Assembly (NCBI RefSeq): GCF_030848805.1
Contig: NC_092363.1
Location: 4,836,001 to 4,900,000, forward strand
Reading direction: 5' to 3'
Length of the DNA: 64,000 nt
Origin: Temnothorax longispinosus
Lineage: Eukaryota; Arthropoda; Insecta; Hymenoptera; Formicidae
Shown: positions 52,233-61,188 of the stretch, one piece after another
How positions within the stretch are numbered: position 1 is the stretch's first letter
Layout of the letters: each line of letters opens with the position of its first letter
Position numbers and translations under genes: made by a program
Notes under the pieces: model-generated
What the model was told of the DNA's origin: nothing
The model's database searches: none
The model's input: only the letters and a program-made list of their open reading frames with translations

Positions 52233-55200
52233 CACGCGGTGACACGCGAATTGCATCATAATGGTCTAACGATTAGAACGACCGAGTTGTTTTAAAACCG
52301 GGGACACTTAAAAAACCGGTTTTAAGCTGCTAACGCTTGACGAAGCGATCCGAGTGATACATGGCATTTTTTTTTTCGCGATAGCAGAATACCGAATGAG
52401 ATAAGATTTCGGCCGCGTGCCTCTCTTTCTCGCAACGATCTCTCGCGTTTTGGCACGTTTTCGTATCTTCATAGCGTAACAAAGCCCGCGATGAATCGCC
52501 GCGCAGTTCTACCGAGTTCCGCGTTTAACGGCCGGATTACATGTTTGTAATAGAAATAGCAACGGAGAAGGCCACGTAGTTCGGCCGAGAGGATCACCGA
52601 CCACCCGGCTAGAAGGCCAGCTAGAAGAGGATATGTATATCAAGTGAATGCCCGATCGGTAGTCATTAACCTGGGATCTATATATATGTATACATATTTT
52701 CTTGCTCGTACAGCGTAATTTCAACTGCGCCTTTTTATTTTTATTTTTTCTAACATCGAGTCGTTTCCGATAAACGTCAATTAGTGTCCATCGATGTTGA
52801 GCACTTATATAACTGGTCCTCCTCCGTTAAACCGCGTGTCGTGTCTTCTCTTAATCGGTCGTTCACTTGGTGCATTCACCCACAGTGAGCCGCGAGACGA
52901 GCTTTCGCGTAACGGCGCAGGAACGCGAGGACGAGGACGAGGGGAGGATGACCCTAGGCGGCCGAAGTCAATGGCCGGTATCCTGTTGCATCAGAGCACG
53001 CGCTAGCAGCTAACCTTGACTCCAGGAAGTGTACTTTTGCCACGAGCGCCGATGGAGTTTTGCGAGCGGCGCGGCGTAGTGACGCTCGCGCGCGTTCGTT
53101 CACTCCGTACAGCTCCAACTTCTCTTCCTTCTTCGCTTCGGGTTATCCCCCTCGGAGGGGGGCCTTCGGTCACGCATCGAGACTCTCGAATTACTATACT
53201 ATACGCTCCGTACCACCGGCTTCGCCTTGCATTCCGCCGACGTGCGATGACGCGTACGCCGGAATAACATCGGCGCGCGATAGAAGTGCCTCTCGGATCG
53301 GCTCGCCCGAGATAGCGAGATAGCTCCGAGGTCCCCGCGCGAGATAGAGCGATATTAACGAGCTCGATTATTCCGAAATGAACCGCGAGTTAACCCCGAG
53401 ACTTTGACGGGGTATCGCGGCTCCACTCTTCATTTTATTTCAGCACGCGCAATTGTTCTTATCTTTATATAATTGTGTCTTAAAATACTTATATAGACGT
53501 TACGGGAACGGACGTCTATATAAGACTGGAACACCTTCGAAACATCGTTGCGGGTATATCGAGGGTAGCGGCATACCTCGTGAAAAATTTGAATTGCACA
53601 CACGGCACGTGATTCACTTTCGAGAGATGATAAAATCTCTCGGTAACATTTTCGTCCGACGCGTTTCCTATCGCCCAGTATATCAGCACTGCGCATTGTG
53701 CTTTACCTAGGTTACTGACGCATTCAATGGCATGTCTCATTCATGCGGAAGTATAGAAAACCAGAAGAGCGAGAAGCACAATTGGTATGTCAAATTTAGT
53801 GCTGGACCGTGAGTTGTTGCTACTAGAAATAAATACAGACATTTACGATCTCGCGTTATTTATGCCACTTGGATTTCTCGTAGGAATCTTTATAGTTTGT
53901 TATATATACGAGTATTGCGTAATATCAGAAACTTTTATGTTGCACCTGATCCCAGGTGCTCCATTCCATGCATTCTTCCATTCTTCCATTCTATCCGCTT
54001 TTCAGTTTTTGATCTACTTATCGACATGCACCGTGATTTCGCTTCCGACGTTTGTCACAAGCTTCGAAACCAAACCGATGTAATTGAGATTTTTCTCGGC
54101 AGGCATATCCGTCATGCGACCGCAGACAGTATCCGCAGGCGGATGCAATATTAAATATCTCGCGATATCGTGCCGGATGCATGGCTTGCACGAATGTAAG
54201 TCGGGCTCGGGCCATCCGGCTGTTATCGATTCACGAAATGCTTAATTGCATGTATAATGCACGCAGGTGCGAACACCGGACACGCACCAATGCGTGTCGC
54301 CTTCACGCGGCTTCTGTTCGGGTTGCAACATTCAACCGTGCCGTGAAGCGCAAGTACGGCCTAATTCCCCCGACCTGATTGACTCGCCCAGATAACGCGT
54401 TACTCGAAAAAAAAAACGAGAACACTACCTTATCGCGCTGCACTAGGTCTACTGACCCAGAAAACTACACGTATATTCACAACACGAATGGATGTCCAAA
54501 TGAGTGTATGAGACAATTTTAAAACTTCCGCATTTCGCATTTTATTTAAATTTTTTAGTTTATAGTCAAAATAATATAATCACATAAATTTCAACAAATT
54601 TTAATATTAAAGATGTGAATAAATCTTTTTAAAATATTTTATAGATTTATAAATGCTATAAATATGCTATAAATTTTAACTTTTCTTCCAATACTGAATT
54701 ATTCGATTGTGTTGATAATAATCACATAATTAAAAGAGTAATAATTCATTGCTGCAAAGTAATGACAAATTGTAGCAAATCATAACGCGCAAAAATGGTA
54801 AACAGTTTCATGGGGAAACCTCGAAAACTCTCTCGCGGAAACTCTTTGATCTAATATTGTTACCTAGGCAACGTTAGATAAGTGTGATATTTGAAGTAAA
54901 ACCGTGACACGTGCGGGGATCGTAATATTTTACAGAGCAGTGTGGCTTCTCGCACTTAGGACGATAAATACGAGGACATCCGCGTTCAAATACGACCGAG
55001 GGAACGAACAGTACATATATATATGTGTGCCGTTTCTAATGTTCCACGTGTCACTTTGCAGCACGCCACGGATGTACCGTAACGACGAGCGAGCGATGCG
55101 CGGCACGCATGGACGAGCGAACGCAGCGCTCGTGCGTGAGTTATGCGCCGGAATTCTAATTCAAAACCGACGACAAATCACGCCGTCGCGTCGTTTGCAT

Positions 55201-55319
55201 ATGTACGCGGGTCGTTCGTATGGGCTATGGCCGCCATGATCTTCCCGACAGGGATTCCAAACGGTTAAGCTACTTGCGAAACAGCACGCGTGCCTTTGTC
55301 TAACGTCAAAGTCACCACA

Positions 55320-55350
<31 letters not shown>

Positions 55351-58300
55351 GCGTGTTCCAGCGCGTGTGTGATAGACGTATACATATATGGAGACAGATA
55401 TATGGCTCCTTGGCCCTAAATTCAACGTGCTGCTTGCTAAAGTTCGTTAGATATCGCGGCGAGTCATGGACACCCATGCACAGGCGAGAACGCGCGCACG
55501 CACTCACGCACTTACGCACACGGCACCACGTGCCGATCCGCGCGGCCGAATAGTGCCCAGGGCCAATTGGCGCCTATCGACGCTCTCGATCGATATCCCG
55601 CGTTTCGGGGGAAACGAACGCGATTACCTTGGAGTAGCTTTCCTGCCACGGTAATGTCCATCTCGGATCGAGAACGTGGAACGTGGGTATATAATCGCTC
55701 GGTGACGTCGATTTATGAGAAATAACACGCTAATGAGCATGTATAGGCGATTGCCCTCCTCTTTCCGATACACCGGTGTGTACTACTTCCGACTTTTGCG
55801 TTTCCTCTTATTGTTAGCGCCAATTTAGAGTGCCGTGTACGTGCTAATACCTCGGCAAACAATACGCCGCGCGCGAGGCGCACTCGCCCGAATGTTTTGA
55901 CGAAATTCTTGTCGTGATGTGAAGCTATCGCAGGAGAACGCTTCCGCTAATGTAATGTTTAATTTGCTATTTTTTTTGCTTTAATTTACTCTATATAAGA
56001 TTTTCCTACAAGATCAAACTTGAGACTGATACAATCTTTAAAAACACGGCTCTTTGCAATATTTCAAACACACGCGTGGAAAAAATAGAATTGTATGCGT
56101 ATGTGTGAGAGCATTTATCTATTTATATAAGATTATTTCTGATAAAGATATGTCGTGTGTTAGTTGCAAATCGATATCACAAAACAATTTAACGTGCCGT
56201 CCTTGCGGAAAAGAGATCCAACCGATCGATCGATGGCTCGCAGAGATTACCTTCTATCTCTCGCATCTCTGGGGGATATCGCTTCTTTCGTGAATTCCGA
56301 GCGTACGCGCGATCTCGATCACGATCGAGAGCCGCGGTGGTTTCCAAGGAGAAACGCCGAGCTCGCACGCACGCGGCTATAGTCAACATTTTTACCGGCA
56401 CGGTGCGTTACAGCCCGTGTCACCGTCTTGTGTGCATCGAGACGAGCACGAAGAGAGGGAGGGAAAGAGAGAGAGAGAGAGAGAGGACAGTTAGATCTAA
56501 CTGTAACCAAGACCTACTTTTCGGGCTTCCTACGAGAAACATACACGCACTTGCGGGGTGCGCACACTGGCGCGCGTGCGCGCGCGCGCCCACAAAGCCC
56601 TCGGCAATTGCCCAACATTGCTTCTTCGTGACGCTACGATTTGACGCACCGCTCCTTTCCCTATGTCCCCCGACTGACTCTCGTCCTTGAACCCTTCCCA
56701 CTCGCCGAGCTTCCTTTCAAATTTCCACCCTTTGGCCTTTTGAGAGAGAAACTTACAGTTTCGTACCTTACGTGTTTCAGCACCGTGCGTTTCTCAAAGT
56801 AGTATCGAACACGGAGATCCAAATGTTAATTTTTTTTATCGCGTATGAGAAATAACATGTTACTTCGATTTACTCTACAATATGGAGGAAGGTATTTGAA
56901 GATCGAAGGGACTCCTCACATCGATTTTCGCTCTTTTCCCCGGTTCCGCCTCGTTTTCGCTCTCTCCAAACGCACAGTCGCGGTTTTTCGTAAATCGGAA
57001 CACGCACGCGGCTCGCAAGGTGAAAGCGTTAGACGAGGATTGTATAACGGGTCGTCTCCGGGCGGCAACAGCATGCCGGTTGCATATGCGGTGGAATTAA
57101 TATCGACGCCGAACGTCAGTAGAGTCTCGGAAGTGCGACCCCCGAAAGTGGAGGGCGATCCCCGGCGGGTTATCGCGAATCGATATCCATGAACTTTAGC
57201 TTCGTTCGATTTCAACAGACTTTGATCGTTCATTCGCCTGTCATCTGAGAAAAATAGTCCAGCGAGAAAGAGAAAGAGAGAATGCGAGAGGGGTGGGGAG
57301 GGGAGGGCAGCGGATGCATTTTTTTTTAATTATCGCAATTTCTTGTCAATGCGAATCGCCTGACATAACCAGATTTTTGACGAACGCTTGTTTTATAATA
57401 CAAGACAAATTGCAACAACAACAGATAGGAAAATTACAGAGGTAAGGCTTGCTACTTGACTGGCCTCGCTATAAGTTCGTACATTTACGGCCTAACTGCA
57501 AGAGATAGTACTATCGCTCTTATGCGGTATACTTATCCGGTTTGTATGTCGGATAGATATCAGAGACCAGTACGTGATAAATTAGTTTACTCGACGCAGT
57601 GTTTAGCTCGTCCGATGTTTTGCCGATTATGATTGCACGTGCTCCATTAAGGCCGTTTATCCTTATCAATTAAGAGGAATGAATAATAGCATGTAAATAA
57701 GTGACGGTTATAAAAGTGATAGACCGAATTTCTCTTAATATAAAATCTTGTGCCTTTATACTCAAGTCCAGGAAATGTAATAACAATAACAAGAGAGAGA
57801 AAGGCGCGACACGTGTTCAGAAAACATACTGATAAATAATATCACTTACATTTCAACGTTATTAAATCTCTTCAAGTCCGAACAACGCAGTCGTCGCAAC
57901 TGCATCTGGAAGTTCGGGCCGTAACCGGAATATCGAGAAGCTGACGATGCCACTTCATCGATCACTAAATAATTACGAAGACCGTGACGAGGAAAAAAAA
58001 AAGACTCGCGCGGCAAGTGGTGTGCCAACTGGTCAATTAACTTGACCAATTCTATGGTCCTCGTATGCGATGAAGATTAGTCGATCGATCGGAACGCTCT
58101 CGACTTGACGCGCGCCGCGCTCTTAGAGGAACACTGAGTCAATCTTTAAATATACACACGCGTTATCGCGCCCGCGCGCATATGTATACGTTCTGCATTA
58201 GTCGGTCGCGTCGAAAAGCGGGGCGTAAAGAACGTTTGCCGAAAGTTGCACATTCTTGTTTATTCAGCGCGAACGATAAAGTGGCGAATATCTCTGGCTT

Positions 58301-60398
58301 TCACGTACTGGCATAGCGCCGTTATCGCGCGCGCACTTCCACTGATAAGTCCTTCCGAATTTTATTGACGTCGCCGCGACCCTTCGATTCGCCCCGTGTT
58401 CGCCGTAAACCGCGTATCTGCGCCGCGTGTATAATACGCTTATTACACAAAACATAAATGACCATAATACGTGTTTACATCACTTCGAGATGACGAAAAG
58501 TTCCTCGACACTGATCGATTTCTACGATCTGTTTACACTTTTAAAAGCATCGGTTACGCATTCTTGTTTATCGCATTCCAAGCAACGCGAGACCTCGTTA
58601 CGCGAAAGATTTCGACACTAATTGGTTTTCGAAAACATCGATCGAGCGAGAGAATCCGCGCGATCGCAACCCTGAAACGAGCGCGTTGCATCGCTGCTCG
58701 GTGCGAACTGCGGTTTCGCGCGAACGGGCCGCAAGAGCGGCCCGTTGCATTCGCTGCGTCGCCGTCGGTGGGGAAGGCGCACACGGAAATTCGCGCCGTT
58801 TGCACGTGCATGTGCATGTGCATGTGTGCGTGTGCATGTACGTTGCACTCGGACGCCAACATTGTGCAACGACGACCGAGAGACTCGCGCCGACTGACTC
58901 TGCGCGCCGCCGCGCCGATTGGGTGGCCAACGAGGGTAGGGGGCCGGGTCCAACCGTTTATCCCCTGCACTTCCTATGCAGTCGCGAACTTGTACCACTT
59001 GCCGGCGAAGTGGTAGCGTGCGAATGCAACGCGCCCGCCAGCCGGCCCTTTCGCGCAAGGAGTCGCGACTCGCGTTTGGTCGGACGCGATTTTATAAAGC
59101 GCAAAATTAAGAAAGCGAAATTCCTCATCGGTTTTCTATTACACTATGCTAATTCTCCAAACGATCATCCTGTTATTACGCCAGTCAAATAATATTTACC
59201 GATTTCCCTTTTTTTTTTCGTGAATATATTTTTCAGCATATTGTCGCGTAAATCACGCAAGGAATCACATCTCTTCTATTAAATTTTATATCTGGCAAAA
59301 GGTAATTATACTGGCAATCGTTTATTATATTTTTGACGATCACCTACTATGTCGAACATATATAAAGGACATTCTGTAAATTTATAAAGCTTCTCATTAA
59401 AATTCCGCTAGCTTAGAAAGAGAAAAGGATATCTTATTCATTCAATCATCGTTACGGCGCGGCGGCGGTCTGTTAGAAAACGAGTCAGGAATGGTTTTAG
59501 TCCATCTCTTTTGGCTTAGGTATGTAAAAGAAGTCAATATGCGATATTGACGCAAGAACTCGTCGTCGCGTTTGATCACCATTTGTGTAACACGTGACAT
59601 TTACATTGGGAAATAATTGAATATCGAATTAATTTATATCACGCGTTAAATTGATGAGCGTCGATTACATGGCCGGTGCTGCATTAATTGCAACGCGTCA
59701 GCACGTCCGATCGCGCGCGGTCACGAGAGAGCCCGTGGTGTTCTATCGAGCGATAACGGTGAAAGAACCTTCAGGTGCTCCCCGGGCATTTGAAAGTGAT
59801 GTCGAAAAAGTGAAAGCTCGAAATTGTCTTTTATGCTCGCGCGAGAAAACACGAAACTTTCTCGTCGCTTAGATCCGACTTAAATGTATCGATAAATGCA
59901 GCGCGTGTGACGTCAGAATTATTACGAAGCGAATGCAATTCGACGAAGGAGTCGCGCTTCTTTTTGCGCGTTGTCAAGCGACCTTCTGCCTGCATAAGTG
60001 AGACCGAGGAGTCAAAGTCTTGGAATAGCCGGCCGAATTCTTCAGTCTAACTTTTACTCTTATTATCGCGTTGCATCTAATAAATTCTTCGAAATATTCA
60101 ACGATTGCTTTACATCTAATAATTTCTCGGAATATTCCGTGATTCGACCGGTAGAATGTTTTTCTATTATTGAATCGTGTCAAAGAATTATTTCGCTGGG
60201 AAACTCATTCGTCGAAAAGGATACGCGTATAGATCGTAAGGAGAAAGGATAAGGTTTTCACATGTGACGGAACTTACCCTCGCAGAACAGGGTGACATCG
60301 GTGAGACTCTCGCTTTTGAATAAATTCGAGAACGTCGTTGCTAGATTGCTGCCGAAACTGTTCCACTTGAGGCAGAACTGCTGCTGATGAGAGTCCAT
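30028..60398 (-). CDS. chinmo: chinmo: BTB and two-C2H2 zinc-finger transcription factor, six coding exons, 504 aa
   Basis: Chinmo is a nuclear BTB zinc-finger repressor that sets temporal identity of neurons, keeps progenitors juvenile and acts in the male germline stem-cell niche (known in Drosophila). Coding on the minus strand is join(60278..60398, 46607..46827, 45720..46120, 44995..45242, 44600..44893, 30028..30257); every junction is GT-AG and keeps phase. MDSHQQQFCLKWNSFGSNL opens the protein. The BTB domain spans about residues 20-118, with TDVTLFCEG, KAHRLILAACS and EFMYRGEVHVSQE. Residues 147-194 are glycine-rich. ESPPKRLMRSPSD, RRASVLRDG and AEDLRIKQEP match chinmo linker blocks as I recall them. 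Zinc finger 1 uses Cys434, Cys437, His450, His455; finger 2 uses Cys462, Cys465, His478, His483. Fru, Lola and Ttk have different BTB sequences, so chinmo is the best call. It is shorter than the fly protein, mainly in the linker. Confidence 0.93.
30751..30796. repeat. Compound (CT)n-(CA)n microsatellite
   Basis: CT repeats followed by CA repeats. On the chinmo sense strand it is TG then GA, about 490 bases before the zinc-finger exon. UG-rich intronic RNA is a known binding type for splicing factors such as CELF proteins, but no effect is shown. Confidence 0.85.
34904..34940. repeat. (GA)n microsatellite
   Basis: Pure GA repeat of 37 bases within the large chinmo intron. Confidence 0.9.
44600..44893 (-). 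CDS. chinmo: chinmo coding exon 5
   Basis: Residues 331-428: DLRIKQEPVELADRERTEKL, then a Pro/Ala-rich part (PAAHPPTPDQSPAAPTT) and ASTVSTVGG. The acceptor is TTCGCAG and the donor GTGAGT. It carries a candidate SUMO site at Lys335 (IKQE). Confidence 0.88.
44894..44994 (-). other. chinmo: chinmo mini-intron, 101 bp
   Basis: A short intron inferred because the conserved frame shifts between CDLKESVAE and DLRIKQEPVE. The donor is GTGAGA and the acceptor TTCGCAG. Reading through instead hits TGA about seven codons into the intron. Another AG at about 44920 (CCCGCAG) would also be phase-compatible for part of the sequence but gives a less conserved join. Confidence 0.8.
44995..45242 (-). CDS. 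chinmo: chinmo coding exon 4
   Basis: Residues 248-330 in the linker, starting RSPSDIDSERRASVLRDG and ending CDLKESVAE. The acceptor TTTTTAG and donor GTGAGA both fit. The junction gives AEDLRIKQE, like the AEDLRVKLE of the fly protein as I recall it. Confidence 0.88.
45720..46120 (-). CDS. chinmo: chinmo coding exon 3 (glycine-rich linker)
   Basis: Residues 115-247 plus two bases. VKGLSIIEHEKLAVAQRH completes the BTB domain. A Gly/Ser/Val repeat follows at about 147-194, then SDISEAGEATMVRNIMKRTY and SPPKRLM. The acceptor is ATCCAG and the donor GTAAGG. Confidence 0.92.
45899..45990. repeat. Coding minisatellite for the chinmo Gly tract
   Basis: Near-repeats of a CGACGCTACC-type unit and GCCGCC runs encode the SVGGSVGG and GEGGGSG segments of chinmo exon 3. 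The repeat is in frame and probably varies in length between individuals. Confidence 0.7.
46607..46827 (-). CDS. chinmo: chinmo coding exon 2 (BTB C-terminal half)
   Basis: Residues 41-114: GVTFKAHRLILAACSKHF to FLKAAECLQ. It joins exon 1 inside the BTB domain. The acceptor is GTTTCAG and the donor GTACGT, leaving phase 0. Confidence 0.95.
47494..47630 (+). repeat. Direct repeat copy A, 137 bp
   Basis: It begins GCATTAATGTTTATG and ends GCTATTCGCG. It is identical to the copy at 48476-48612 except for two substitutions near the middle (AAATCTC against ATATCCC). The copies are 982 bases apart in the same orientation. Confidence 0.92.
48476..48612 (+). repeat. Direct repeat copy B, 137 bp
   Basis: Partner of 47494-47630 at 135 of 137 identical bases. 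The flanks differ outside the repeat. The spacing could reflect a recent dispersed duplication or the terminal repeats of a small element such as a TRIM (about 1.1 kb overall), but no primer-binding site or target duplication was identified. Confidence 0.92.
50195..50355. mobile_element. MITE-like inverted repeat, 161 bp
   Basis: The arms are about 62 bases and start AAGCGTCGTCTA and end TAGACGACGCTT. Inner blocks ATGGCGGCAGGAGTA and TACTCCTGCTGCCAT are inverted copies with one mismatch. There is a central spacer of roughly 35 bases and no coding capacity. It is a non-autonomous terminal-inverted-repeat element in the first chinmo intron. The target duplication was not resolved. Confidence 0.8.
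52201..52231. repeat. (GA)n microsatellite
   Basis: About 31 bases of pure GA in the first chinmo intron. Confidence 0.9.
53488..53524. repeat. Perfect 13-bp hairpin
   Basis: CTTATATAGACGT and its exact reverse complement are separated by an 11-base loop. Each arm contains a TATA-like TATATA(A)G, so the structure reads the same on both strands. Its function is unknown. Confidence 0.75.
55314..55354. repeat. (AC)n(GC)n tract
   Basis: About eleven AC units run straight into about nine GC units. This is an alternating purine-pyrimidine sequence that can adopt Z-DNA under supercoiling (known property). Confidence 0.9.
58801..58838. repeat. Short (GTGCAT)n repeat
   Basis: About five imperfect units of GTGCAT/GTGTGC. 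It makes CAC/ATG-rich low-complexity open frames on both strands. Confidence 0.75.
60278..60398 (-). CDS. chinmo: chinmo coding exon 1 (BTB N-terminus)
   Basis: Residues 1-40 plus one base, ending TDVTLFCEG across the junction; the donor is GTAAGT. The start ATG is chosen because MDSHQQQFCLKWNSF matches the family N-terminus. The same frame is open upstream for about 90 codons, but that part is non-conserved and is taken as 5' UTR or intron. A possible acceptor (TGCGTAG) would begin this exon at 60505. Confidence 0.92.
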
Positions 60399-60505
60399 GA
60401 TGCCACCCTTAGGCTCAACTCCGTGATCCTCACCACTCCTCTCGCAGCCACCTTCCAATGGATATTTACCTTCTTGATCGCGCTCGTGCCCAATTGCTCG
60501 TCCAG

Positions 60506-61188
60506 CTACGCAGAAAGCAGTTTGGGTTATCCACAGATCTCTCTTTCTCTCTCTCTCTTTCTCTCTCGCCGAAATATAGTTAAATTTCGAAAAAAATATA
60601 AATCGATTAATAGTTTGATAAAATTGCCAATATGTTTCAAAAGTTGACACACATGGAGGAGGCATTTTGTATCGAGAAATTCACATTTTCGCATAAATTT
60701 TCTCGATACATTATTCGCTATTGTATGCAACTGCCGAGTTAATGTATGCTATATCGAAATAAAATCTCGTTCCGTGAATGAACGCGCGCGATCCATGAAA
60801 GAATTATAACAGATCGCGGCGTATCGTGACGGCCAACGTCACCAGCTGCGAATGTTGGATGTTGATAACTTGGAGATACCAGATACCTCACAATCGCGAC
60901 ATACCTCTTACGATTCACTGGTGCTCCGCACGTAATATGTTTACGTGACAGAGAAACTATCGGACAAGGTCCAGCGGCCGCGGTTTCGCGCGCGCGGTTT
61001 CGTCGTGAACGCGGTGAGAACACCGCGGGGCACGGACAATATTCCAGTTCGCCGGAGACGCGGAGTTCGCCTATCACAGCAGTCACGAAGCGCGATCACA
61101 CGATGCCGGCCGCGCCATGTCAAAATTCCACCGCATTTCCGTGACGCCCGCGATAAAGAACGCCAAGCGCGAAGAGGAGAGACCTTAC
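60506..61188 (-). other. chinmo: Probable 5' UTR intron of chinmo
   Basis: It lies between a candidate acceptor before the first coding exon (TGCGTAG, exon from 60505) and a candidate donor GTAAGG with its upstream exon ending at 61189. It contains a CT tract at 60540-60567 that reads GA on the sense strand. The boundaries rest only on splice-site consensus. Confidence 0.3.

Larger units (their letters stand above)
46828..60277 (-). other. chinmo: chinmo intron 1 (13.5 kb) splitting the BTB domain
   Basis: No gene of known family is seen inside. It contains the paired 137-bp direct repeats, a MITE-like element at 50195-50355, a perfect hairpin at 53488-53524, GA repeats at 52201-52231, a CA/CG tract at 55314-55354 and a GTGCAT repeat near 58800. 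A 290-codon open frame on the plus strand (48572-49444) and a hydrophobic 98-codon frame (53787-54083) match nothing I know. Confidence 0.55.

Noticed and set aside
53787..54083. 98-codon hydrophobic frame resembling a small membrane protein
   Set aside because: Two or three hydrophobic stretches are seen, but no known family, no splice or promoter support, and TTCCATTC repeats explain part of it.
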